Shown here: positions 45,979 through 56,248 of the stretch, piece by piece
Layout of the letters: each line of letters begins with the position of its first letter
How positions within the stretch are numbered: position 1 is the first letter of the stretch
Source of the DNA: Bacteroidota bacterium
GTDB lineage: Bacteria > Bacteroidota > Bacteroidia > Chitinophagales > Chitinophagaceae
Direction: 5' to 3'
DNA length: 64,000 nucleotides
Assembly: GCA_018266555.1 (NCBI GenBank)
Contig: JAFEAF010000012.1
Span: forward strand, 49,522-113,521
Translations under genes and position numbers: made by a program
The notes under the pieces: generated by a model
Seen by the model: the letters and a program-made list of their open reading frames with translations, nothing else
Told to the model about the DNA's origin: nothing
Database searches by the model: none

Positions 45979-47064
45979 ATGGCAGACGAAAAAAAATTAT
46001 TTAAAGTAACCATTGACAACATCACGGTTGAAGTGGAGCCGGGAACAACTATTTTACAAGCGGCCCGAAAGATTGGCGGTGATATTGTACCGCCGGCTAT
46101 GTGCTATTACACTACATTAAAAGACAGTGGTGGTAAGTGCCGGTCATGCCTGGTGAAAGTAGCCCAGGGTTCTTCTGCAGATCCGAGGCCCATGCCTAAA
46201 CTGGTAGCAAGTTGCAGAACGAATGTAATGGATGGTATGGTAGTTGAAAATATTACCAATCCTGCTGTATTAGAAGCAAGAGATGGAGTTGTAGAATTTT
46301 TACTCATCAATCATCCTTTGGATTGTCCCATTTGTGACCAGGCAGGGGAATGTGACTTACAGGATTTTAGTTATAATCATGGAGAAGCAGGCACCCGATT
46401 TGAATTTAAGAAGAGATTATTTGAGCTGGAAAACCTGGGTCCTTATATCCAGTTACACATGACTCGTTGCATTATGTGTTATCGCTGTACATATGTAGCA
46501 GATCAGTTAACGGAACAAAGATTGCATGGTGTACTGGATCGGGGAGACCGTTCAAGAATTTCAACCTATATCTCTAAAGCCATTGACAATGATTTTTCAG
46601 GTAATATGATTGATGTATGTCCTGTTGGTGCGTTAACTGATAAAACGTTTCGTTTTAAAAACAGGGTTTGGTTTACCAAGCCGATGGATGCACACCGGGA
46701 ATGCAGCAAATGCAACGGCAAAGTACATTTGTGGTTGCGGGGTGAGGAGGTGTTCCGGGTAACCGGAAGAAAAGATCAGTGGGGTGAGGTGCATGATTGG
46801 ATATGTAATGAATGCCGGTTTGAAAAAAAGAAAGTCAGTGATTGGGTAATTGAAGGCCCGGCAAAGATGAATCGCCATTCAGTGATTTCAGCCAATAAAT
46901 ATTATAACCTGAAAACACCAGATGATGTGTTGCCGGAAGTGATGGGAGGAAGAGAGCCAAAACTATTGATGGATATACATTCTGTAAGTGGTGTAAATGA
47001 CCCGGATATTGACCTGAGCGCCATTGAAGGACCAGCAACATCAAAGACGTTTCAAAAAAAATGA
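45979..47064 (+). CDS. nuoG: Short NADH-quinone oxidoreductase subunit G (no molybdopterin domain)
   Basis: 361 residues, versus about 900 in E. coli. The N-terminal [2Fe-2S] domain (CYYTTLKDSGGKCRSC and later Cys), the His/Cys N5 site (HPLDCPICDQAGECDLQDF), and N4 (CIMCYRCTYV and VCPVGALTDKTF) are present. After a partial Fe4S4-type motif (CSKCNGK, then WICNECRF) the protein ends without the molybdopterin-like domain. The third Cys expected for N7 is a Val. This truncation is known in Bacteroidota; no frameshift was seen after the stop. Confidence 0.9.
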   Translation: MADEKKLFKVTIDNITVEVEPGTTILQAARKIGGDIVPPAMCYYTTLKDSGGKCRSCLVKVAQGSSADPRPMPKLVASCRTNVMDGMVVENITNPAVLEARDGVVEFLLINHPLDCPICDQAGECDLQDFSYNHGEAGTRFEFKKRLFELENLGPYIQLHMTRCIMCYRCTYVADQLTEQRLHGVLDRGDRSRISTYISKAIDNDFSGNMIDVCPVGALTDKTFRFKNRVWFTKPMDAHRECSKCNGKVHLWLRGEEVFRVTGRKDQWGEVHDWICNECRFEKKKVSDWVIEGPAKMNRHSVISANKYYNLKTPDDVLPEVMGGREPKLLMDIHSVSGVNDPDIDLSAIEGPATSKTFQKK

Positions 47065-47206
47065 AATGGTATTGAGGTAATAAGCTCTTAGGTTGATACA
47101 GAGAATAATCCGGGATTAAATATGAAGTATTTTGGGAAATGGCATCAGGGTATTGGCCTGTTTTAATAAAACAAATTATCAAAATTTTAAAAGGAAGTTT
47201 TAAAGG

Positions 47207-48259
47207 ATGCATTTATTATCTATTGACTGGTGGTTCATTCTTGAAAAGCTTGTATTGATAGTGATCGTCATATCATTGTCATTGGTGATTGCTATGTACA
47301 CAACTTATGCGGAACGGAAAGTAGCCGCATGGTTGCAAGACCGGCGTGGACCCAACAGGGCCGGTCCCTGGGGTATTCTTCAACCCCTGGCTGATGGAGG
47401 AAAATTATTTTTTAAAGAAGAGATCATTCCTCTGGTTTCTTCAAAATGGTTATTTATTCTTGGCCCTTCCCTCGCTATGCTTACTGCATTATTAACTAGT
47501 GCTGTAATTCCATGGGGAACCTCCCTGCATTTATTCGGGAAAGATGTCCCACTACAGATTGCAGATGTAAATATTGGCATTCTTTACATTTTTGGCGTAG
47601 TGAGTTTAGGAGTATATGGAATCATGATTGGAGGTTGGGCATCCAACAATAAATTTTCTCTTCTGGCTGCCATTCGTGGCGCTTCACAAATGATTTCTTA
47701 CGAACTGGCTATGGGTATGGCACTGATAGCAGTGCTGATGCTCACTGGTTCATTACAAATGAGTGTCATTGTTCAAAACCAGGTTGAACACGGATGGCAT
47801 ATCATTTATCAGCCACTGGGATTTATCATATTTTTCATTTGTGCCCTAGCAGAGTGTAACCGTACACCTTTTGATCTGCCTGAAGCGGAAAACGAATTAA
47901 ACTTCGGCTATCACCAGGAATATTCTTCCATGAAGCTCGGGTTTTATTTATTTGCCGAATATATCAATATGTTTATCAGTAGCGCTGTGATGGCAACTTT
48001 GTTTCTTGGTGGTTATGATATCCCTTTTGTGAATGAAACACAATGGGGTTTACCACAAAATTTACTGGCCATCATTGGTTTTGCTGTATTGATGGCAAAA
48101 ATATTTTTCTTTTTATTCGTGTTTATCTGGATACGCTGGACTATTCCAAGATTCCGATATGATCAATTGATGAATTTGGGATGGAAGGGATTAATTCCTT
48201 TGTCATTGGCAAATATGGTGATCACAGCTATAGTAATGTTGTGGAAAAGTAAGACATGA
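47207..48259 (+). CDS. nuoH: NADH-quinone oxidoreductase subunit H
   Basis: 350 residues, eight helices. TYAERKVAAWLQDRRGPNRAG and the acidic loop ECNRTPFDLPEAENELNFGY line the quinone channel. It anchors the peripheral arm to the membrane arm. Confidence 0.97.
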   Translation: MHLLSIDWWFILEKLVLIVIVISLSLVIAMYTTYAERKVAAWLQDRRGPNRAGPWGILQPLADGGKLFFKEEIIPLVSSKWLFILGPSLAMLTALLTSAVIPWGTSLHLFGKDVPLQIADVNIGILYIFGVVSLGVYGIMIGGWASNNKFSLLAAIRGASQMISYELAMGMALIAVLMLTGSLQMSVIVQNQVEHGWHIIYQPLGFIIFFICALAECNRTPFDLPEAENELNFGYHQEYSSMKLGFYLFAEYINMFISSAVMATLFLGGYDIPFVNETQWGLPQNLLAIIGFAVLMAKIFFFLFVFIWIRWTIPRFRYDQLMNLGWKGLIPLSLANMVITAIVMLWKSKT

Positions 48260-48346
48260 ACATGAATTATGAATAATGAATGCAGCTCATATTTGCTCAC
48301 TCATTACTCATCAATATATTTGCAAACCTTTTAGAAAAGTGAGATA

Positions 48347-48901
48347 ATGGTACAATTAACACAAAAAGCAAAGCTGGTTGACCGCCGCCAGATGAGTTGG
48401 CTGGAACGGATTTACCTGTGGAATATACTTAAAGGAATGATGATCACTTTAAGTCATTTATTCAAAAGAAAAGCTACTATAAATTTTCCGGAGCAAAAAA
48501 GGTATTTTGCTCCAGTGTTTCGGGGACTGCATGTTTTGAACAGGGATGAAGAAGGAAGGGAACGGTGTACAGCTTGCGGATTATGTGCTGTAGCTTGCCC
48601 GGCTGAAGCAATCACCATGGAAGCTGCAGAACGCCTGCCCGGGGAAGAAAAGCTATATCGTGAAGAAAAATATGCAGCAAGATATGAAATCAATATGCTG
48701 CGTTGTATTTTTTGCGGATTATGTGAAGATGCTTGCCCCAAAGATGCGATTTATTTATCGCAGACTTTTGCACCATCCAATTATTCGAGAAAAGGGTTTA
48801 TTTATAAAAAAGAAGATTTGTTAATACCTAACCCGCTGACAGATCCGGAAGATTATAAAAAAGCTTTGGGTGATCGTCCGGCAAAAAAAATCAATAACTG
48901 A
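48347..48901 (+). CDS. nuoI: NADH-quinone oxidoreductase subunit I
   Basis: 184 residues. Two [4Fe-4S] motifs, CTACGLCAVACPAEAI and CIFCGLCEDACPKDAI (clusters N6a/N6b). It carries electrons from NuoG to NuoB. Confidence 0.97.
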   Translation: MVQLTQKAKLVDRRQMSWLERIYLWNILKGMMITLSHLFKRKATINFPEQKRYFAPVFRGLHVLNRDEEGRERCTACGLCAVACPAEAITMEAAERLPGEEKLYREEKYAARYEINMLRCIFCGLCEDACPKDAIYLSQTFAPSNYSRKGFIYKKEDLLIPNPLTDPEDYKKALGDRPAKKINN

Positions 48902-48945
48902 TTTTCTGATTTGGAAAAATAGAGTATAACAACGCTTATAGAGAA

Positions 48946-49476
48946 ATGAGTATAACTCAGATATTATTTTGGTTTCTTTCAGTGCTGGCATTATTCAGTG
49001 CGTTGATGGTCATTACCAGCAAAAACCCTGTTTACAGTGTATTGTGGCTGATATTGGTTTTCTTTGCCATATCGGGCCATTATCTTTTATTGAATGCACA
49101 GTTTCTAGCTATCGTAAATATTATTGTTTATGCCGGTGCCATCATGGTATTATTCCTGTTTGTCATCATGCTGATGAATCTGAATAAGAGCAACGAGCCA
49201 CAAAAAAATAAATGGTTGAAACTGGCTGCAGCATTAGCCGGAGGCTGTTTATTGCTGGTATTGGTAGCCGCATTGAAAAATGCAGAAACAAAATCTGCCA
49301 TTGCTGAATCGGGAACGGGAGATATCGGCCTGATTGGAAATTTAGGCAAAGCATTATTTAATGATTATGTCGTGCCGTTTGAGATAAGCAGTATCTTATT
49401 TTTAAGTGCGATGGTAGGCGCTGTAGTATTAGGGAAAAAAGAAGCATCCTCACACCCCTCCGGGGAAGAGGCTTAA
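48946..49476 (+). CDS. nuoJ: NADH-quinone oxidoreductase subunit J
   Basis: 176 residues, five helices, with NIIVYAGAIMVLFLFVIMLMN near the core, and AMVGAVVLGKKE at the end. A small membrane-arm subunit. Confidence 0.95.
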   Translation: MSITQILFWFLSVLALFSALMVITSKNPVYSVLWLILVFFAISGHYLLLNAQFLAIVNIIVYAGAIMVLFLFVIMLMNLNKSNEPQKNKWLKLAAALAGGCLLLVLVAALKNAETKSAIAESGTGDIGLIGNLGKALFNDYVVPFEISSILFLSAMVGAVVLGKKEASSHPSGEEA

Positions 49477-49503
49477 AAGATCGTATAAATGAATGTTTAA
49501 AAA

Positions 49504-49833
49504 ATGCCGATTAATTATTACATATTCCTTTCACTGGCATTATTTGCAATAGGCATTGTAGGAGTTTTGATACGAAGGAATGCAATTATTGTTTTTATGT
49601 GCATTGAAATCATGCTGAATGCAGCCAATCTGCTGTTGGTGGCTTTTTCAAAAATGCATCATTTGCAACAAGCCGCTACCCAAGCATCTGCAGGGACCGA
49701 TGGACAGATTTTTGTTTTTTTCATTATGGTAGTAGCAGCTGCAGAAGTAAGTGTAGGTCTGGCAATCATCGTGATGATGTTTAGGAATGTTCATTCTATA
49801 GACATTAATTTTTTAAACAGGTTAAAGCATTAG
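49504..49833 (+). CDS. nuoK: NADH-quinone oxidoreductase subunit K
   Basis: 109 residues, three helices. [24 protein letters not shown] carries the conserved proton-path Glu; [18 protein letters not shown] holds the second. It is 27 bases after nuoJ and 10 bases before nuoL. Confidence 0.96.
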   Translation: MPINYYIFLSLALFAIGIVGVLIRRNAIIVFMCIEIMLNAANLLLVAFSKMHHLQQAATQASAGTDGQIFVFFIMVVAAAEVSVGLAIIVMMFRNVHSIDINFLNRLKH

Positions 49834-49843
49834 AAAGGTTAGT

Positions 49844-51730
49844 ATGCAAAATGTATTGCAAATAGTTTGGCTGGTTCCTTTTTTCCCGTTGATAGGTTTT
49901 CTTATCGTGGGATTGTTTCGCAAACAGTTATCAAAAACACTGACTGCTATCATTGGTTGCGGAATGGTGTTGTTGCCTTTCTTACTGAGTATCTGGATTT
50001 TTATCCTGGTTAAAAATGGTGGTGGTTACGTAGCCGATTATTTCAATTTTATTTCTGCCGGTTCGTTAAAAGTTTCTTTTGCGTTACAGGTTGATGCTTT
50101 GTCAGCTTTATTCCTTCTTATTGTCACCGGTGTGAGTTTTATCATTCATGTATATTCAACTACTTATATGAAGGAGGAGACAAAAGAACATTACGGAAGA
50201 TTTTTTTCTTACATGAATCTTTTTGTCTTTTCAATGATTCTGCTGGTGATGGGTGCCAACTTTATTATCATGTTTATTGGCTGGGAAGGCGTAGGGCTTT
50301 GTTCTTATTTGCTGATCGGGTATTGGTTCAAAAACAAAGAATATAATAAAGCTGCCGACAAAGCTTTTATTTTTAACCGGATCGGTGATTTAGGTTTTCT
50401 CATTGCTCTATTCTGGATCATTTCAAAAGCAGGCAGCGTTTCTTTTGAAGATGTATTTTCAAAAACATCGGTTTTCAGTTCATCCGATATTACTATTATT
50501 ACTCTGTTGTTGTTTGTTGGCGCTACAGGAAAAAGCGCCCAGATTCCATTATACACATGGTTGCCGGATGCCATGGCGGGCCCAACACCGGTTTCTGCAT
50601 TGATACATGCTGCTACTATGGTAACAGCCGGTGTTTATATGATTGCCAGAAGTAATGCCCTGTATTCTTTAGCTCCCGTAACTGAAAATATCATTGCCAT
50701 TGTTGGCCTTGCTACTGCCATCCTTGCAGCGACTATTGCTTTAAAGCAAAATGATATTAAAAAAGTACTGGCATACTCTACAGTAAGCCAGTTGGGATAT
50801 ATGTTTTTGGCTTTAGGTGTTGGGGCTTACAGTACCGGAGTATTTCATGTAATGACGCATGCTTTTTTCAAAGCATTATTATTCCTTGCAGCAGGAAGTG
50901 TCATTCATGCTATGGGCGGAGAACAGGATATTCGTAAAATGGGCGGGCTGAAAGGGAAAATGAAAATAACCTATCTCACATTTCTTTTCGGTTGTATTGC
51001 CATTTCAGGTATTCCTCCTTTTTCGGGATTCTTTTCCAAAGATGCAATCCTGCTGGCTGCATTTGAACACAATAAAATATTATATGCTATTGCTCTGTTC
51101 GGCGCTTTGCTTACAGCATTTTATATGTTCCGTTTATTGTTTCTCGCTTTCAACGGTTCTTTCAGAGGAACAGAAGAGCAGCAACATCATCTGCATGAAA
51201 GCCCGGCAGGAATGACAATACCATTAATCATTCTTGCAATACTCGCATTTGCCGGTGGCTTTGTGGGCATTCCCGAAATTTTAATGAAAGGTGGAGATAA
51301 ACTGACTGAATTTTTATCTCCGGTCATTCCGGTTCATAGCGTAGAGCTTGTTTCTCATTCTACTGAAATGATGTTGATGGTGATTTCTACAGTTTTGGTT
51401 TTGCTGGTAATCGTTTTCGCCTGGTACCGTTTCAGGAAATATCATTCAGTTGAAGAAAAAGGTATTGGAAAATTTTTGGAAAACAAATGGTATGTGGATG
51501 AGTTGTATGAAAAAGTTATTGCAAATCCCGTCAATAGATTTGCCGCATTTCTCAATAAATTCATAGAAAAATCTTTGATTGATGGAATCGTGAATGGGGT
51601 GGGCCGCCTCGTAAATTATGGAAGCAGGCAGGTTCGCTTATTACAAAGCGGGCAGGTTGGAAATTATGTGTTATTGATGGTATTGAGCATGTTGTTGATT
51701 TTTGTAATTCAATTTTTTTTAAGAAAATAA
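49844..51730 (+). CDS. nuoL: NADH-quinone oxidoreductase subunit L
   Basis: 628 residues. Antiporter-like proton channel with FIGWEGVGLCSYLLIGYW, GKSAQIPLYTWLPDAMAGPTP and HAATMVTAGVYM, followed by the long C-terminal lateral helix. It is the distal proton pump of the membrane arm. Confidence 0.97.
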   Translation: MQNVLQIVWLVPFFPLIGFLIVGLFRKQLSKTLTAIIGCGMVLLPFLLSIWIFILVKNGGGYVADYFNFISAGSLKVSFALQVDALSALFLLIVTGVSFIIHVYSTTYMKEETKEHYGRFFSYMNLFVFSMILLVMGANFIIMFIGWEGVGLCSYLLIGYWFKNKEYNKAADKAFIFNRIGDLGFLIALFWIISKAGSVSFEDVFSKTSVFSSSDITIITLLLFVGATGKSAQIPLYTWLPDAMAGPTPVSALIHAATMVTAGVYMIARSNALYSLAPVTENIIAIVGLATAILAATIALKQNDIKKVLAYSTVSQLGYMFLALGVGAYSTGVFHVMTHAFFKALLFLAAGSVIHAMGGEQDIRKMGGLKGKMKITYLTFLFGCIAISGIPPFSGFFSKDAILLAAFEHNKILYAIALFGALLTAFYMFRLLFLAFNGSFRGTEEQQHHLHESPAGMTIPLIILAILAFAGGFVGIPEILMKGGDKLTEFLSPVIPVHSVELVSHSTEMMLMVISTVLVLLVIVFAWYRFRKYHSVEEKGIGKFLENKWYVDELYEKVIANPVNRFAAFLNKFIEKSLIDGIVNGVGRLVNYGSRQVRLLQSGQVGNYVLLMVLSMLLIFVIQFFLRK

Positions 51731-51829
51731 ATCCCCTGCACAAAAGGTGTCTGGGTTTATTAATTTAAAAATGGTTATAAATAATTTTTTTAATAAACAA
51801 TATAAATTTTCCCTTTGGGGATTAGGTGC

Positions 51830-53314
51830 ATGATTCCGGTTTTATTTATAGTAATTCCAATGATAACCGGCTTGGCTGTATTCTTTTTTAAAAACGAAAG
51901 ATCAGTGAAGTTGCTGGCATTGTTTTCTTCATTAGCCACATTAGTTGTTGCTTTGTTAGGGCTGACTTTACTGAACGACAATAATAATGTGCAATATTCT
52001 GCAAACTGGCTTGGTTTTTTAGGAAGCAGGATTTCTTTAAAGGTGGATGGTATGGGTCAGGTGCTTTGCCTGCTTACGTCTATTTCATATCCGGCTATTT
52101 TTATTGCTACCTGGAAAAATCAATATCAAAAAGCAGGAAACTTCTTCGGCCTGATGCTGCTTTCACAGGCAGGATTGATGGGTGTATTTGTTGCCATGGA
52201 TGCCCTGCTGTTTTATTTCTTCTGGGAAATGGTGCTGATCCCGGTATATTTTCTCAGTTCACAATGGGGTGGAGAAAAAAGAATCCGGGCCACAATGAAA
52301 TTTTTTATTTACACGTTTCTTGGTTCCGTGTTAATGCTTGTAGGTATTATTTATTTATACTCACAAACACCGGATCATTCTTTCAGCATAGAATCTTTTT
52401 ACAATCTTAATAAGATATTACCCGGCAAAACACAAAACTGGGTTTTCTGGTTATTTTTTGCAGCGTTTGCAGTCAAGATGCCGATTTTCCCATTTCACAC
52501 CTGGCAACCGGATCTGTATGAACAAGCTAATACACCAACTACCATGGTACTGAGCGGAGTGATGGTGAAGATGGGGGTCTTTGCCTGTATCCGTTGGTTG
52601 CTCCCGGTGGTGTCTATTGCATCGTTTCAATGGGGTGATGTAGTAACCTCGTTAGCAGTGATCGGAATTCTTTATGCGTCATTGTTGGCCATTCAGCAGG
52701 ACGACCTGAAACGATTAGTAGCCTATTCATCCATAGCTCACATCGGATTGATGTGTGCTACAATTTTCTCCGAAACGACTGTCGGTCTTCAGGGCGTGAT
52801 GATACAAATGTTTAATCACGGTATCAATGTTCTCGGATTATGGATCGTTGTTGAGATGATAGAAAAAACATGCGGCACCAGGAAAATATCAGAGTTGGGA
52901 GGACTGGCACAAAAAGCGCCTTCATTAGCCATATTTGCCATGATCATCGGGTTGGCCAGTGTAGCGTTACCATTGACGAATGCGTTTATTGGAGAGTTCA
53001 TGATGCTAAATGGTATTTTTAGTTCCAGTATTACTCATTATAATATTGTGTTCACTGTTTTGGCTGCGGTTAGTATTATCCTTGCCGCAATTTATATTTT
53101 AACGATGATCCGGAAAGTCTTTTTTGGAAGCAGCAATACAGTTACATCTAATGCACAGGATATTCAGTGGAGTCAAAAATTAGTGTTGAGTGTGATAGTA
53201 ATACTGATACTCTGGCTTGGGATATACCCGGATAGTATGTTGAATTTAACTCATGGATTATCAGAATCAATTATAAAAAAATCGGATGTATTGCCTTTAT
53301 TAATGAAGCATTAA
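51830..53314 (+). CDS. nuoM: NADH-quinone oxidoreductase subunit M
   Basis: 494 residues from the ATG at 51830 (frame opens at a TTG 15 bases upstream). FYFFWEMVLIPVYFLSSQWGG, KMPIFPFHTWQPDLYEQANTP and VAYSSIAHIGLM define this antiporter-like subunit. Confidence 0.96.
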   Translation: MIPVLFIVIPMITGLAVFFFKNERSVKLLALFSSLATLVVALLGLTLLNDNNNVQYSANWLGFLGSRISLKVDGMGQVLCLLTSISYPAIFIATWKNQYQKAGNFFGLMLLSQAGLMGVFVAMDALLFYFFWEMVLIPVYFLSSQWGGEKRIRATMKFFIYTFLGSVLMLVGIIYLYSQTPDHSFSIESFYNLNKILPGKTQNWVFWLFFAAFAVKMPIFPFHTWQPDLYEQANTPTTMVLSGVMVKMGVFACIRWLLPVVSIASFQWGDVVTSLAVIGILYASLLAIQQDDLKRLVAYSSIAHIGLMCATIFSETTVGLQGVMIQMFNHGINVLGLWIVVEMIEKTCGTRKISELGGLAQKAPSLAIFAMIIGLASVALPLTNAFIGEFMMLNGIFSSSITHYNIVFTVLAAVSIILAAIYILTMIRKVFFGSSNTVTSNAQDIQWSQKLVLSVIVILILWLGIYPDSMLNLTHGLSESIIKKSDVLPLLMKH

Positions 53315-53326
53315 GGAATTGAAAGT

Positions 53327-54700
53327 ATGAATGCATTAATTATATCAGCAGTTTGGGGAGTGATCATGATGTTCAGCGGCATTGTGCTGAAACAAAAGCA
53401 TGCTATCCGGAACCTCGCTGTGGCCGGGCTTATCTTGTTATTATTGGCTAATGGGCTAGAGATGTCAGGTACCATGTTCTTTAAAGTGGATACAAAAGGG
53501 ATGATTGAGTTCGACCGGTTTGCCTTACTTTTTGATTCTATAATTTTTGCTTCTGCAATTCTTTACTTGTTATTATCTGCAAGAGATATGGAAAAAGTGG
53601 GTAGCAATTATGCAGAATATCTGGCGTTAATCTTTTTTATTCTATGTGGCGTTGTGCTTGTTGCTTCATTCAAATCTCTCTTGATTTTATTTTTAGGTAT
53701 TGAAATAATTTCTATTCCTCTTTATATCCTAACAGGCAGTGATAAACGAAACCTGAAGAGCAATGAAGCTTCTCTGAAATATTTATTGCTCGGCGCTTTT
53801 TCCACCGGATTAATGCTGATGGGTATTGCCCTTATTTATGGAGCTACCGGTAGTTTCATGAATGCAAATATTGATGTATTCAAAGAACCCCCTTCTGCAT
53901 TATTGATCACCGGAATGACATTGCTCATGTTTTCCATGGCATTTAAAACATCGGTGGCGCCATTTCATTTCTGGGCGCCTGATGTTTATGACGGGGCACC
54001 AGTTGTTTTTAGTTCTTTCATGATGACCATTGTCAAGGGGGCAGCATTTATTGCATTTATCAGGTTATTTGATGAAGCATTTGGTTCTTTAGCGCCTAAG
54101 TGGCAATTATGGATGGCTATACTTACCGCTGCCACTTTATTCATCGGTAATATCACTGCAGTATTTCAGCAAAGTGTAAAAAGGATGATGGCTTATTCAA
54201 GTATTGCACATGCCGGCTTCATGATGCTGGCGGTATATGCTATGAATACTGATGCCAAAGAAGGCATTTTATTATATATAGCGGCTTATTGTTTGGCAAC
54301 TATCGGCATTTTTGCTGTTTTGGGCAAGATGAGTGATTATACATTTGATGGTTTTAATGGTTTTGCAAAAAGCCAGCCTTTACTCGCAGCTACTATTACA
54401 ATCTTTTTATTATCTCTTGCAGGTATTCCGCTTACCGCAGGATTTCTTTCCAAATTTTATATGCTGAAAGCAGTTATTGACACACATCATAACCTCTGGC
54501 TGGTGATTTTTGCTGTGTTGATGGCAGCGGTAAGCATCTATTATTATTTCCGGCTTATCCAGGCTATGTATTTCAAAGAGGGAACCGTTAAGGAAATTCA
54601 TATCACACCAGTATTTAAATGGACAATGATGATTTTAGCAGCTTTCATTATTATCCTCGGCATTTATCCCAACCTGCTTTTATATTGGTTATATTTTTAA
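53327..54700 (+). CDS. nuoN: NADH-quinone oxidoreductase subunit N
   Basis: 457 residues. LFLGIEIISIPLYILTGSDKRN, FKTSVAPFHFWAPDVYDGAP and MAYSSIAHAGFMM define NuoN. It completes a 14-gene complex I set; it is 12 bases after nuoM. Confidence 0.96.
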   Translation: MNALIISAVWGVIMMFSGIVLKQKHAIRNLAVAGLILLLLANGLEMSGTMFFKVDTKGMIEFDRFALLFDSIIFASAILYLLLSARDMEKVGSNYAEYLALIFFILCGVVLVASFKSLLILFLGIEIISIPLYILTGSDKRNLKSNEASLKYLLLGAFSTGLMLMGIALIYGATGSFMNANIDVFKEPPSALLITGMTLLMFSMAFKTSVAPFHFWAPDVYDGAPVVFSSFMMTIVKGAAFIAFIRLFDEAFGSLAPKWQLWMAILTAATLFIGNITAVFQQSVKRMMAYSSIAHAGFMMLAVYAMNTDAKEGILLYIAAYCLATIGIFAVLGKMSDYTFDGFNGFAKSQPLLAATITIFLLSLAGIPLTAGFLSKFYMLKAVIDTHHNLWLVIFAVLMAAVSIYYYFRLIQAMYFKEGTVKEIHITPVFKWTMMILAAFIIILGIYPNLLLYWLYF

Positions 54701-54763
54701 CCTTTATCCGTTCATCAAATCATTCTTTTGGTTTTACAGGTTTCAGTAACTTCGGCAATTGTT

Positions 54764-56041
54764 ATGAAGTTTCGTGACATCTTATCATTAGCTTATCGCA
54801 CCGTACGAAGCAACCGGCTGCGTACCGGTCTTACTGTGGCGATCATTGCGTTTGGTATCATGGCATTGGTGGGCATCATTACAGCTATTAAGGCCATGAA
54901 TCAAAAATTCATGGAAAGTTTTTCAACCATGGGAGCCAACGGATTTACTATCCGGTTTAAAGAACGGAATATTCATTTTGGAGGTGACAATAATTCGGAT
55001 CTCAAATTGTCCAAAAAAACGGTTCGTAAGGAAAAAAAATCTAACCTGGGAAAGTCTATAACAAAACAGGAGGCAGAATTATTTATAAAACGATTTAACT
55101 TTCCATCTATTAAAAGTATTTCTGTTTTTGCCAATCGTTCCAGCATTGTATCGTACAGGGATCGTAAAACAAGCCCCAATGTCATACTCTTTGGAAGTGA
55201 TGAAAATTTTTTGCCGCTGAACGGATTTACTTTACGATCCGGCCGAAATCTCAATTCTACTGATGTACAAACCGGAAGGAACGTTTGTTTGTTAGGCTAT
55301 GATGTGGCAAAAAATTTATTTAAGGAGGGCATGGACAGGGCCGTTAATTCCGTCGTACAAATCAATAACATTCCTTTTCGTGTTTTGGGGGTACTGGACA
55401 GCAGAGGTTCCTCTTTTGGATTCAGCAGGGATAACCTCATCGTAACAAGTTATGAGAATATAGCCCGGAATTTTCCCACCAATTCATCATATACCATTGC
55501 TGTGATGACGAATGATATTCACCAGGTTGATGAAGCCATGGGTGAAGCCGAAAGTACTTTTCGTGCTATCCGTAAACTGAATATTACTGAGGATAATAAT
55601 TTTGTTCTGGATCGCAGCGATAGCATTGCAGAACGAGCCATGAATACTTTAGGATTTCTTACCATCTCTGCCACTATTATCGGTTTTATCACATTAATCG
55701 GGGCTGCTATCGGGTTAATGAATATTATGTTGGTTTCCGTATCTGAACGCACCCGTGAGGTGGGCTTAATAAAAGCCATTGGGGGTAAGAGCAAAATGGT
55801 GCGACGCCAATTCTTGCTGGAAGCAGTTATTATTAGCATGCTAGGCGCTATATTCGGTATTTTTCTGGGAGTATTAGTTGGCAATCTTTTTTCAATTGTG
55901 CTGAATACGGGTTTTGTAGTTCCCTGGAACTGGATTTTATATGGAATAATTATTTGCAGTGCTGTCGGATTGCTGGCAGGATTATACCCTGCATTGAAAG
56001 CAGGAAAGCTCAACCCGATCGAAGCATTGCGCTATGAATGA
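54764..56041 (+). CDS. ABC transporter permease, MacB/FtsX type
   Basis: 425 residues from the ATG at 54764; the frame opens at 54728 but the inner ATG gives the usual MacB N-terminus (SLAYRTVRSNRLRTGLTVAIIAFGIMALVG). A MacB_PCD periplasmic domain (about 45-290), then three helices and a final GLYPALKAGKLNPIEALRYE typical of MacB. No ATPase lies next to it, so its partner is encoded elsewhere. Confidence 0.9.
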   Translation: MKFRDILSLAYRTVRSNRLRTGLTVAIIAFGIMALVGIITAIKAMNQKFMESFSTMGANGFTIRFKERNIHFGGDNNSDLKLSKKTVRKEKKSNLGKSITKQEAELFIKRFNFPSIKSISVFANRSSIVSYRDRKTSPNVILFGSDENFLPLNGFTLRSGRNLNSTDVQTGRNVCLLGYDVAKNLFKEGMDRAVNSVVQINNIPFRVLGVLDSRGSSFGFSRDNLIVTSYENIARNFPTNSSYTIAVMTNDIHQVDEAMGEAESTFRAIRKLNITEDNNFVLDRSDSIAERAMNTLGFLTISATIIGFITLIGAAIGLMNIMLVSVSERTREVGLIKAIGGKSKMVRRQFLLEAVIISMLGAIFGIFLGVLVGNLFSIVLNTGFVVPWNWILYGIIICSAVGLLAGLYPALKAGKLNPIEALRYE

Positions 56042-56248
56042 AATATGTCAAAAGCTGCTGATTCCCTATTCAGATTATCATGAATTTTAATGGTTAGAAC
56101 TTGTTCACTATCAAAAAATCCTTAACTTGACCCCCTGTCATAAAAAAATGGGTAAAAGAATGCTTTGATACAAAGTTTTTCCTTAGCATTGTAACCCTAA
56201 AATCAAATTTCATTTTTAATATTTCAAAACACTAAAAAACAAAAGATC

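Noticed and set aside
45618..46025. Minus-strand ORF of 135 codons between nuoF and nuoG
   Set aside because: Low-complexity hydrophobic sequence lying opposite the decayed four-helix-bundle frame and overlapping the nuoG start; no family signal.
47065..47206. Possible frameshifted remnant of the NuoG molybdopterin domain
   Set aside because: The 142 bases after nuoG show no molybdopterin-type motif in any frame, and the truncation is typical of the phylum.
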